DNA of 64,000 nucleotides from an uncultured Sphingopyxis sp. Its GTDB lineage: Bacteria > Pseudomonadota > Alphaproteobacteria > Sphingomonadales > Sphingomonadaceae. The notes under the pieces were generated by a model. The model had not been told where the DNA came from, did not search any database, and was given only the letters and a program-made list of their open reading frames with translations. Within the stretch, counting starts at the first letter, position 1; every line of letters starts with the position of its first letter. Where the stretch lies: contig CALMYE010000278.1 of the NCBI GenBank assembly GCA_937873425.1, forward strand, positions 1 to 64,000, in the 5' to 3' direction. The position numbers and the translations under genes were made by a program. Below, piece by piece: positions 43,692 through 51,992 of the stretch.

Positions 43692-44642
43692 TTAGCGGGC
43701 AACAATCTTGATTTCCTCGGGGTTTGTGAGGTCGAGGGACCGATCGAAGCTTCCAGCAATGACCCGCGCGAAGCCTTCGGGATCGTTTGTGCGGAATACT
43801 CCGTCGAACTCCTCGCCCGCCAAGCTCGGATCCGCCAAGATGACCTTCCGCTTATTATAGCGATTGATGTCGGCAATGGCGTCTTTCACGCGCGTTCCGA
43901 CAAGATCAATTTTCCCAGTGCGCCACGCAAGCGAACGTTCGACAACGTCCGGTTCCGATTGCTCGCGAACGACAGCAGAGCTGTCACTCACGATAGCGGC
44001 CTCGCCCGCCCGAAGGCGCATGCGCGGACTTTCGTTGCCGATCTTCCAAACCTCAACGACGCCTTCGGTGACGCCTATCTCGGCGCCATCTGCGCGGCGC
44101 CTTACCGCGAAGGCCGTTCCGACAGCTCGAACCCGGATGTCGCCAGCCTCGACCTCAAAGGGACGAGTGGTATCCTTATGAACCTCGAACCACACCTCGC
44201 CGCGATCGAGGCGAACGACCCGGGCCTTCTTGGCGAAGGCGATCTCGACCTTGCTGTCCGTGTTAAGGGCCGCGGTTGAGCCGTCATCAAGCGCGACGCG
44301 ACGCACTTCGCCAATTTCGGTGGAGTACGAGCTGCCGGCATCGGCAAGATAGAGACCACCGACAATCGAGGCCGCGAGTGCTCCGCCAGCCCATAGCAGC
44401 AGGCTTCGGCGACCGGGGTCGGATACAGGTTGTTCGACATCCTCATTGATCGATTGAAACGGACGCTGATCGGATAGCGTGGTCCATAGCGCCTGAGCTT
44501 GCACGAGCGCGCCCCGATGGCGAATGTCGAGGTTCAACCAGTCCTCGAGCGCGACGTCGTCGGCCTCGGTCCAATTCTCGGAGTCCATACGCGCAACCCA
44601 CTGAGCGGCGGTTGCGTCGATAGAGGCGCTGGTTTGGGTCAT
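43692..44642 (-). CDS. FecR-type anti-sigma factor 1
   Basis: A 316-residue protein. Residues 1-60 carry the cytoplasmic FecR N-terminal domain (AAQWVARMDSENWTEADDVA), a membrane helix is near 85-105 (LLLWAGGALAASIVGGLYLA), and the periplasmic part has the FecR domain (EVRRVALDDGSTAALNTDSK) and a C-terminal DUF4974 segment. It holds or activates its sigma factor depending on the receptor STN signal. Start overlaps the sigma gene stop by ATGA. Confidence 0.9.
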   Translation of the reverse strand: MTQTSASIDATAAQWVARMDSENWTEADDVALEDWLNLDIRHRGALVQAQALWTTLSDQRPFQSINEDVEQPVSDPGRRSLLLWAGGALAASIVGGLYLADAGSSYSTEIGEVRRVALDDGSTAALNTDSKVEIAFAKKARVVRLDRGEVWFEVHKDTTRPFEVEAGDIRVRAVGTAFAVRRRADGAEIGVTEGVVEVWKIGNESPRMRLRAGEAAIVSDSSAVVREQSEPDVVERSLAWRTGKIDLVGTRVKDAIADINRYNKRKVILADPSLAGEEFDGVFRTNDPEGFARVIAGSFDRSLDLTNPEEIKIVAR

Positions 44643-45211
44643 CGGCGCGCGCCTCCCTCACCAAACCGTTGCATGGCTTGGTCCGCCCGATACTCAGCAT
44701 CGCGCCATGCGGCGCGAAGATACCGAACTCCAAATTGCACATCATTCTCCACAACCGATTCCGTTACCCCCAACGCCGCTGCGATCTCACGCTGGGAGAG
44801 ACCATCGAATTTTCGCATTTCGAGAATGCGTCTGCATCGTTCCGGAAGATCCGGTAGCAACGCGATGAGCTTTGCCAGAGCATGCCGATCAGCGGCCACT
44901 GTCTCGGGATCGGGAAGGTCATCGACTAACGCGTCCTGCAGGTCCACAATCGATTCGATCGGCACGATCTTCGCTCGCTTGCGCGTACGAATGAGCAGGT
45001 TGCGGGCCATAGCGAAGAAATAAATGTTCGGCTGCTCGATATGCTCGACGCTCTCGATCGTAGCAAAACGGCAGTAGCAATCCTGCACAATTTCGTCGGC
45101 TTCTTCCGGCGAGGCGCGCGATGCGCGAAGCCAAGCGCGCACACGATGTTCGTGTGGGATGACCCACTGAGCCACCCACCCCGCCCGCCTTCGGAGCCGA
45201 TCCCGGTTCAT
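44639..45211 (-). CDS. FecI-type ECF sigma factor 1
   Basis: A 190-residue sigma factor with region 2 (ASPEEADEIVQDCYCRF, NIYFFAMARNLLIRTRKRAK) and region 4 (LPERCRRILEMRKFDGLSQR, EIAAALGVTESVVENDVQFG). It would start transcription of the receptor-isopeptidase pair and of itself; the same promoter sequence stands before both transcription units. It differs clearly from the FecI-type protein at 45559, so the two systems should be insulated from each other. Confidence 0.9.
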   Translation of the reverse strand: MNRDRLRRRAGWVAQWVIPHEHRVRAWLRASRASPEEADEIVQDCYCRFATIESVEHIEQPNIYFFAMARNLLIRTRKRAKIVPIESIVDLQDALVDDLPDPETVAADRHALAKLIALLPDLPERCRRILEMRKFDGLSQREIAAALGVTESVVENDVQFGVRYLRAAWRDAEYRADQAMQRFGEGGARR

Positions 45212-45264
45212 GTTCGGCTTCGTCGCTAACCTCCCGTGCTCGCTCGACGTCTCTTTAGTGGAAA

Positions 45265-45291
45265 GAGCCTCAGCAAGGAATTTTCCTTATT
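45265..45291 (-). promoter_or_regulatory. ECF-type promoter element before fecI 1
   Basis: Same AATAAGGAAAATTC-N7-AGGCTC as at 43642-43668, about 54 bases before the sigma factor start. A 15-base core is identical between both sites. This indicates autoregulation of the sigma factor. The rest of the 347-base gap between the divergent sigma genes (45212-45558) shows no gene. Confidence 0.6.
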
Positions 45292-45558
45292 TCGAGACTG
45301 GGGATCCTTTGAAGATGAATTAGTCTGACCGAGCTTCGACATAGACTTGAAGCATCGCCCCGATCGATTATGGATATGGCTGTGGGGCGGACAGAGCCGG
45401 CAATCGCTCCATGGGATTATCCTGCCGGGTATCACTACGCTCGTTGTTTGCGTCGAGCGGTCGCGGTCGAAATTATCGATGCGGCACACCTTGCATCAGT
45501 TTGGCACCGGCGATCCCGGGCGCCCGACATCTGTCGGCCCGAGAGGCCAAGTGCATTC

Positions 45559-46137
45559 ATGTCACCGAACCGCGATCTCCGCAGCCCGACGGGCGGGCTG
45601 AATGCAGAGGACTCGTCCATTGTCGACGGCAAGGCCGCGATCGAGGAAGATATTGAGTCACTGTTCCGGAAGGAAGCTCCTCGCCTCACGCGGTATTTCC
45701 GCGCGCGGCTTCGCGACGGCGACGATCCGGGCGATTTCGTCCAGGAGTCCTTCGTTCGTCTCGTGGGATCGTTGGCGCAGCGAGCGATGCCGACACCCGG
45801 TGCCTACCTGCAACGCATCGCCCGCAATTTGCTTTACGACCGCAGCAAGCGCGCGGAGGCGCGACTGGCATCGTTTCATGTGCCGATCGGCGAAGGATGC
45901 GAACCGGCTGTCTCGCCCGATCAGCATCACGGTATCGAAGCTGAGGACGTGATGCGAGCTTATCGCCGCGCCTTGGCCGAGCTGCCCGATCGCACGCGAG
46001 AAGTATTTCTGCTTCACCGTGTTGACGAGCTTGCCTACAGAGAGATTGGGGAAAAGCTCGGGATTTCGATTCCCACGGTGCAATATCATGTCGCACGCGC
46101 TCTCGCCCACATCGACGCGGCCCTGGAGCGGGAATGA
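45559..46137 (+). CDS. FecI-type ECF sigma factor 2
   Basis: A 192-residue sigma factor with region 2 (EAPRLTRYFRARLRDGDDPG, DFVQESFVRLVGSLAQ, AYLQRIARNLLYDRSKRAEA) and region 4 (LPDRTREVFLLHRVDELAYR, EIGEKLGISIPTVQYHVARA). ATG 45559 fits the family start; the frame is open upstream to 45370 without homology. Its HRVDEL region-4 signature is shared with the small region-4-only proteins at the left end of the window. It leads the second cassette. The promoter element of cassette 1 is not found upstream of it. Confidence 0.9.
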   Translation: MSPNRDLRSPTGGLNAEDSSIVDGKAAIEEDIESLFRKEAPRLTRYFRARLRDGDDPGDFVQESFVRLVGSLAQRAMPTPGAYLQRIARNLLYDRSKRAEARLASFHVPIGEGCEPAVSPDQHHGIEAEDVMRAYRRALAELPDRTREVFLLHRVDELAYREIGEKLGISIPTVQYHVARALAHIDAALERE

Positions 46138-47207
46138 ACGAAGATAATGATACGCCAAAGCGGCCCGGTAATCTGAGGGACGAGGCCGCTGAATGGTTTG
46201 CGATCATGCGCGGCCCGGATGCCGATGCGCGCCGCGAAGAGTTCGAAGCATGGCTCGCACGAGGTGCCCTGCATCGCACGGCCTATAACAAAATCGCGGA
46301 GACCTTCAGTATCGGCAAAGGGCTGAAGGAGGATGCGCCGGACGACGCTGGCTCTGCCGCGCCGAGCCCTGCCAGTCAGAAGCCCGGAATACTGAAAATG
46401 GCCGGGCTTGCACTGTGCCTCGTCGGCGCGGCGGCGGTGCTCTATCTCGGCGTGGTTTCGCCCGGCACGCTCAAGCAGGATGGCCCCAAGATCGCCAATG
46501 GGGGCACCGCCGGTGGAAACTCGAGCCAGCTGCAGAGCAAGCTCGGTGAAATCCGGGAAGTGCAGTTGCCAGACGGATCGCGCGTGACGCTCGATACCGA
46601 TAGCCTTGTGCTGACCAAATTTGACCGGGACCTGCGTGATGTTCGGTTAGTACGCGGCCGTGCCCGGTTCAATGTAGAGAAGGACAATCGGCCGTTCGTC
46701 GTGGCAGCGGGAAATGGGACCATAACCGCGCTGGGAACAAGCTTCGACGTTGGCCTGGCTCGCGACGAGCGGGTCACGGTCCAACTCTTCGAAGGCTCGG
46801 TCGACGTCCGAGTTCGAAGAGATCTGTCTGCGGCTGAAACGCCAGTCCGGCTTGCCCCTGGTCAGCAGCTGATTTTCCGGGCCGAGAAAGCGGCGGCCCC
46901 GATTCAGGTGACCAATGCGCCCGTTACCGATCGGCGTTGGCCCGAAGGGGTCAGGGAGTATGACGGCGTGCGGCTCGGCGATGTCGTCGGGGAAGCGAAC
47001 CGCTACGCGACCGGGCCTATTTTGGTGGCGGCCGCAGACGTCAGCGACAGAAAAGTTTCAGGCACGTACCGCCTTCGAGATGTCGAGCGGCTAGCCGAGA
47101 ATCTCGCCGATATGCTTCGCTTGGCTCTCATTCGCGGAAACAATCAGCTGCTTCTCGTCAAGACGTGCCCATCACCGCGGAAGGAAAACTGCACTCCGCC
47201 CTCATAA
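46134..47207 (+). CDS. FecR-type anti-sigma factor 2
   Basis: A 357-residue protein with a cytoplasmic N-terminal domain (LRDEAAEWFAIMRGPDADAR), a membrane helix near residues 84-106 (LKMAGLALCLVGAAAVLYLG), the periplasmic FecR domain (EIREVQLPDGSRVTLDTDSL) and a DUF4974-like C-terminal part (YDGVRLGDVVGEANRYATGP). The start overlaps the sigma factor stop by ATGA. Its last codons lie 66 bases before the receptor start. Confidence 0.9.
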   Translation: MNEDNDTPKRPGNLRDEAAEWFAIMRGPDADARREEFEAWLARGALHRTAYNKIAETFSIGKGLKEDAPDDAGSAAPSPASQKPGILKMAGLALCLVGAAAVLYLGVVSPGTLKQDGPKIANGGTAGGNSSQLQSKLGEIREVQLPDGSRVTLDTDSLVLTKFDRDLRDVRLVRGRARFNVEKDNRPFVVAAGNGTITALGTSFDVGLARDERVTVQLFEGSVDVRVRRDLSAAETPVRLAPGQQLIFRAEKAAAPIQVTNAPVTDRRWPEGVREYDGVRLGDVVGEANRYATGPILVAAADVSDRKVSGTYRLRDVERLAENLADMLRLALIRGNNQLLLVKTCPSPRKENCTPPS

Positions 47208-47272
47208 TTCGAGAGCCTCGCTCGTCGCTTCCCCAACACCGGCGCGCTCGCCGGGACAGGGAGGCGAAATTC

Positions 47273-49852
47273 ATGTCAGTCAGGGACCAAATCTTTACGT
47301 CCGCGATCGCGATCAGCGCGGCGCTGGCGTGCACACCCGCGGCCGCGCAAACCGAGCAGCGCCGCGGTTATCAACTCGAAGCCCAGGACTTGGGTACTGC
47401 ATTGCGCGCGGTCGGGCGAACGTCGAACAGCGAGATATTCTTCGAGACAAACATCGTAGACGGGAAGCGAGCGCCGGCCCTGAGAGGGCAATACACGCCT
47501 CGCGAGGCCGTAGAAGCTCTGATCCAAGGGACGAACCTCGTCATCCTCGAACGGCGGGGGGCGATCATTCTCCGCGAGCGATTTCCCGCGTCGCAAGCGA
47601 CGGTGAACGACAGCAGCGGTCAAAGCGAGATTATCGTTACCGGATCGCGCATTCGAGGAGGCCCGGCTACGTCGCCCGTGACCACAATTTCGCGCCGCGA
47701 CGCGGAACGAGCCGGACAGACCGACCTTGGTCAGGTCATTCGTGATATCCCGCAGAATTTTTCGGGCGGCCAGAACCCGACAATTATTGCGGCAGGCCAA
47801 GGTGGTTTCACGAACGTCTCCGGATCGTCCGCCCTCAACCTCCGCGGTCTCGGGCCAGACGCATCGCTGACGCTCTTCAACGGACATCGGGTTGCCTTTG
47901 ACGCTGTGAGCCAAGGTATCGACATTTCGGCGATTCCGCTGTCCGCTATTGAGCGGGTCGACATCGTAACTGATGGGGCGTCAGCGCTCTATGGGTCGGA
48001 TGCGGTTGCCGGCGTAGCGAATGTGATCCTGCGGCGCCGGGTCGAAGAGGTCGTCACGTCTGTGCGCCTTGCGGGAACGACCGACGGCGGAGGCTTTACG
48101 CAACAGTATAATTTAGTGGGTGGTCCTTCCTGGAGCTCTGGAAGCTTGATGGCGGCCGCCGATTTCCAGAAAGCAGACGAAATCACCGCCCGCCAACGCG
48201 CTTACACCGGCAACTTGCCCCCGGACGCGACACTTATACCGGGTCAAAAGCAGGTCAGCATTGTGGCAGCTGGTCGCCAGATCCTGGGCGATGGCATCAA
48301 GTTCGAGATCGACGGGCATTATATGCATCGCTCTACGGCACGGTGCATCACGGCGTCGGTATCGCCAAGCTGTTATGGCCAAGGCAGTGTGGTGTCATCG
48401 ACGGCTGACAGTTGGTCGGTATCGCCGTCTCTGGAAGTTGGACTGAGCGGCGACTGGTCGCTTCGTTTTTCCGGAACGTACGGAGAAAGTGACACGTCGA
48501 TAGCAACGCGTGTCTTTTTCAACCGGGCCGAGGCCTCGCTTGCGTTGCCCAATTATGCAAATGCGTTGAGGTCCTTTGAATTCGGCGCCGAAGGAAGTTT
48601 GTTTCCACTTCCAGGAGGCGAAGCAAGGCTCGCAATTGGTGGCGGTGTCCGCACAAACAAGCTGACAGTCGATTCCCGGCGTGTCGTCGGTGGGATCGAA
48701 ACGCCGATCGACATATTCACGGAGACGCGAAAGGTCACCTTTGGCTACGGCGAGCTCTCTTTGCCGTTTGTATCCCCGAGCAATTCGCTGCCACTCGTCA
48801 ACAAATTTCAACTCGTCGGAGCCTTTCGGTTCGAAGATCATCGAGGTATCGACCAGGTGACGACGCCCAAGGTTGGTGTCGTCTATTCTCCATCGAACGG
48901 CGTTGATTTCAAAGCGAGCTGGGGCAAATCGTTCAAGGTTCCGACCTTGTATCAGACCGGGCAGACGTCGAATGCGCAGCTCCTTCCGGGCTTCATTTTC
49001 TCGCCCGCACCGACGAGCAGCAACCCTGTGCTCTATCTTTTCGGCGGCAATCCGAATCTCACCCCCGAGCGCGCTACGACGTTTACCACGTCGCTGACAG
49101 TCGAGCCCTTTGAAGGTCTGCGCGCGGAGCTGGGATATTTCCATATTCGCTACCGTAACCGCGTGAGCTCTCCCTTTTCTCCAATTACGAGCGCCCTGCT
49201 CCCGGTCTATGCGGCTTTCGTGCGGCTGAACCCGAGCGCCGCTCAGGTGAATGGTGCAATCGACGACATTTCGGGCGTCTTCGAAAACTCGTCGGGCCAA
49301 GCCTTCGACCCAGCCGGCGTGGCGGCAATACTCGATAATCGGCTTCAGAATATTTCGCTGCAATCGCTGAGCGGCATGGACGCCGCAGTGAAATATTCGC
49401 ACGATTTCGGCGACAGCGGGAAAATACAGATCAACGGCACGGTAACCTATCTCGATAGCACCCGTCGGATTACCGCGGATTTGCCCCTGATGGCGCAGTC
49501 GGGCCTGATCTTCCGGCCACCCCATTGGCGCGCGAGATTGAGCGGAGGCTGGGAAAAGGATAATGTCAGCATCACCGCGATAGGAAGCTATATCGGCCCC
49601 GTGCGGGACGATCGCTTTCAGCCGATTACCTCGGTGCCAGCGTTCGTAACCGTCGACACGGTTCTGCACCTTACTACCGAACGAAACAGCGGCCTCCTCG
49701 GGGGGCTGGGTTTCACGGTTAGCATCCAGAACATCTTTAATGAGAAGCCGTCTCCGATCCGCTTCGTGGATCCCGCCGCGCTTCGGTACGACTCTGTCAA
49801 CCAATCGACGCTCGGGAGAACTTTCAGCCTGACGCTATCGAAGGCTTGGTAG
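47273..49852 (+). CDS. STN-domain TonB receptor 2, lasso-peptide type
   Basis: An 859-residue receptor. ATG 47273 follows AGGGAGG; signal peptide to TPAAAQ. The STN domain is at about residues 30-85 (YQLEAQDLGTALRAVGRTSN), the TonB box near SEIIVTGSRIRGG, then plug and barrel ending TFSLTLSKAW. From the TonB box on, it is strongly similar to receptor 1, with stretches such as TTISRRDAERAGQTDLGQVI identical, whereas the STN domains are more different. This fits two receptors that signal to different FecR partners. Predicted ligand: the lasso peptide made by the operon at 51959-54560. Confidence 0.85.
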   Translation: MSVRDQIFTSAIAISAALACTPAAAQTEQRRGYQLEAQDLGTALRAVGRTSNSEIFFETNIVDGKRAPALRGQYTPREAVEALIQGTNLVILERRGAIILRERFPASQATVNDSSGQSEIIVTGSRIRGGPATSPVTTISRRDAERAGQTDLGQVIRDIPQNFSGGQNPTIIAAGQGGFTNVSGSSALNLRGLGPDASLTLFNGHRVAFDAVSQGIDISAIPLSAIERVDIVTDGASALYGSDAVAGVANVILRRRVEEVVTSVRLAGTTDGGGFTQQYNLVGGPSWSSGSLMAAADFQKADEITARQRAYTGNLPPDATLIPGQKQVSIVAAGRQILGDGIKFEIDGHYMHRSTARCITASVSPSCYGQGSVVSSTADSWSVSPSLEVGLSGDWSLRFSGTYGESDTSIATRVFFNRAEASLALPNYANALRSFEFGAEGSLFPLPGGEARLAIGGGVRTNKLTVDSRRVVGGIETPIDIFTETRKVTFGYGELSLPFVSPSNSLPLVNKFQLVGAFRFEDHRGIDQVTTPKVGVVYSPSNGVDFKASWGKSFKVPTLYQTGQTSNAQLLPGFIFSPAPTSSNPVLYLFGGNPNLTPERATTFTTSLTVEPFEGLRAELGYFHIRYRNRVSSPFSPITSALLPVYAAFVRLNPSAAQVNGAIDDISGVFENSSGQAFDPAGVAAILDNRLQNISLQSLSGMDAAVKYSHDFGDSGKIQINGTVTYLDSTRRITADLPLMAQSGLIFRPPHWRARLSGGWEKDNVSITAIGSYIGPVRDDRFQPITSVPAFVTVDTVLHLTTERNSGLLGGLGFTVSIQNIFNEKPSPIRFVDPAALRYDSVNQSTLGRTFSLTLSKAW

Positions 49853-49853
49853 A

Positions 49854-51992
49854 ATGGCCGAGCGAATTGCAACGACTGCGTCGATGATATTCTGCGCGCT
49901 CTGTGCCTTAGCTGGAACAGCGAAGGCCTCGGAGTGCGGAGAGCTTCTGCCGCCGAGTAACGTGGCTGATAATCGCTCCGGCGTCACGCCCGAGCAGCTC
50001 CTGAAACTTCGCGATATTGGGCAAGCCTATGGCGGAGATCCAAGGCGCCATCTCTTCACATTCTCTCCCGACGAACAATCAATTTCGTTCCAAATTCACA
50101 GAGCTGACCCTTCGACGAACAGCTATTGTGTCGGTTTGGTCGTCCTGCCGACCCGCAATGGAGGGCGGCCTCGCCTGATCGACATCAGTCATGATCTCAT
50201 TATGGACCGGCCTGCCTGGTACGGTTGGTCAGCGTTCCCAATAGGCACGCCGGCAACAATCACCCCGCGGTGGCTTCCAGGAGGGCGGCGGATTGCATAT
50301 CTGAAACGCGCCGATGGCTTAACCCAAGTCTGGCTCGCGAACGTGGATGGCTCGGGTGCCAAGCAATTTTCTCAATCTGCTACCGACGTCGACGACTTCC
50401 GTCTCTCTCCTGATGGGCGTTCGATCGTCTATGCGACGCGCCCGGAGATTCCGGAACTGCAGCGGCAGATCGATGTCGAGGGGCTCACAGGCTGGCGCTA
50501 CGACCAGAGAGCTTTTCCCGTTCGAGGGGCTCGACCTCAAGTTCCGGCGGCCTCCACCAAGTTCGTGCTGAAAGACATCGAGAGCGGGCGAGAGAGGGCT
50601 GCGACTGACGATGAAGCCCATGAACTTGCTTCGAGCGACGAATCACAACCACGGGCCGTCAATATCGAGAGGCAAGAAGCATGGAGCGAGCCGGAGAATA
50701 CGGCGATCTATCCGCCTGATTATCGCCTCGTCGTCAGCAGCGGGCAGGCCAATCTCTCGTGCCCATCGACAATCTGCAAACTCGATCGATCTTCGAATGT
50801 CTGGTGGGCCGGCGACGGGAAGAAGGTAATTTTCACACGCCGGGAAGGCTGGGCGAACAGCCTGACCGGAATTTACACGTGGAAACCCGGCGACGAGTTG
50901 CCAAAGCGGGTCTTGGTGACGGGTGATGCTCTCATCGAATGTCAGCCCCTGGGGGCCGGACTGCTCTGCCTGCGCGAAGGCTCCCTCGAACCCCGCCACT
51001 TCGTAAAGTTCGATTTCCGGAACGGAGCATCGGAAAAGCTGTTTGATCCCAACCCCGAAATAGGAAAATCGAACTTGGGTCGCGTTGAGCGTCTGCATTG
51101 GCGCAACGCGCGGGGCGTGCCGTGGTACGGCGACCTGATTTATCCGGTCGGCTATCAGCGCGGCACTCGCTACCCGATGGTGGTCGTCCAGTATCGCACT
51201 AGGGGATTTTTACGTGGCGGCACAGGCGACGAGGTCCCTATTCAGACGCTCGCCGACCAGGGCTTTCTCGTGCTGAGCGTGGACAATCTGACCTATGAGG
51301 ACATTGTCGGCCGACAAAAGACTGCCGAAGAGCGAACTGCTGCATTCAACCGTGACTTTGCCGGTAGAAAGCACATCCTTTCCGCAATCGAATCGGCGAT
51401 CGAAATCCTTGCTGACAGAAATCTCGTGGCGAAGGACAGGATCGGCATCACCGGTCTAAGCGACGGCTGCACAACAGCAAAATTTGCCGCGATTAACAGT
51501 GACAAGTTCGCCGCTGGCTCCGTCTCAGGCTGTGGCCTCGAGCCAGATCAAGATGCAGTTCTCGGACCAATGATCGCTCAGACGTATCACGATAGTGGAT
51601 GGCCTCGGCTTATAGACAATGCCGCGGGCATTTGGTCACAGATAGCTTTTGTCCCGCAGCCTCAACGTGTTAGATTTCCCTTGTTGTTTCAAGCTGCCGA
51701 GAACGAGTATCTGGCGATGGTCGGCAGCCATACCGCTCTTCGACAGTCGGGAATGCCGAGCGACCTTTTTGTTTTTCCTGATGAGGATCATATCAAATCC
51801 CAGCCGGCGCACAGGCTCGCCGTTTACCGCCGAAATTTGGATTGGTTTGGGTTCTGGCTCAAGGACGAGATCCCGTCGGACCCAACTCGAAGGACAGAAG
51901 TCGAGCGGTGGCAAGAGATGCGCAAATATTGGCTGGGCCATGCCGGCGCACTAAATGCTCAGGCGGGAAGTAAGGAAGGCGAAGACCAATGA
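49854..51992 (+). CDS. Lasso peptide isopeptidase 2 (AtxE2-like)
   Basis: A 712-residue exported prolyl-oligopeptidase-fold enzyme, homologous throughout to the one at 38851. Signal peptide ends near GTAKAS. Nucleophile Ser536 in ITGLSDGCTT and His646 in PDEDHIKSQP are present, but the position of the acid reads Glu616 (QAAENEYL) instead of Asp. Conserved Glu two residues later is an alternative acid in both. It starts two bases after the receptor stop. The last 34 bases overlap the convergent lasso cyclase gene, tying uptake and hydrolysis to biosynthesis. Confidence 0.85.
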   Translation: MAERIATTASMIFCALCALAGTAKASECGELLPPSNVADNRSGVTPEQLLKLRDIGQAYGGDPRRHLFTFSPDEQSISFQIHRADPSTNSYCVGLVVLPTRNGGRPRLIDISHDLIMDRPAWYGWSAFPIGTPATITPRWLPGGRRIAYLKRADGLTQVWLANVDGSGAKQFSQSATDVDDFRLSPDGRSIVYATRPEIPELQRQIDVEGLTGWRYDQRAFPVRGARPQVPAASTKFVLKDIESGRERAATDDEAHELASSDESQPRAVNIERQEAWSEPENTAIYPPDYRLVVSSGQANLSCPSTICKLDRSSNVWWAGDGKKVIFTRREGWANSLTGIYTWKPGDELPKRVLVTGDALIECQPLGAGLLCLREGSLEPRHFVKFDFRNGASEKLFDPNPEIGKSNLGRVERLHWRNARGVPWYGDLIYPVGYQRGTRYPMVVVQYRTRGFLRGGTGDEVPIQTLADQGFLVLSVDNLTYEDIVGRQKTAEERTAAFNRDFAGRKHILSAIESAIEILADRNLVAKDRIGITGLSDGCTTAKFAAINSDKFAAGSVSGCGLEPDQDAVLGPMIAQTYHDSGWPRLIDNAAGIWSQIAFVPQPQRVRFPLLFQAAENEYLAMVGSHTALRQSGMPSDLFVFPDEDHIKSQPAHRLAVYRRNLDWFGFWLKDEIPSDPTRRTEVERWQEMRKYWLGHAGALNAQAGSKEGEDQ

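Noticed and set aside
47175..47200. AAGGAAAACTGC before receptor 2 as an ECF promoter copy
   Set aside because: It shares only part of the -35-like sequence and lacks the AGGCTC block at the right distance.
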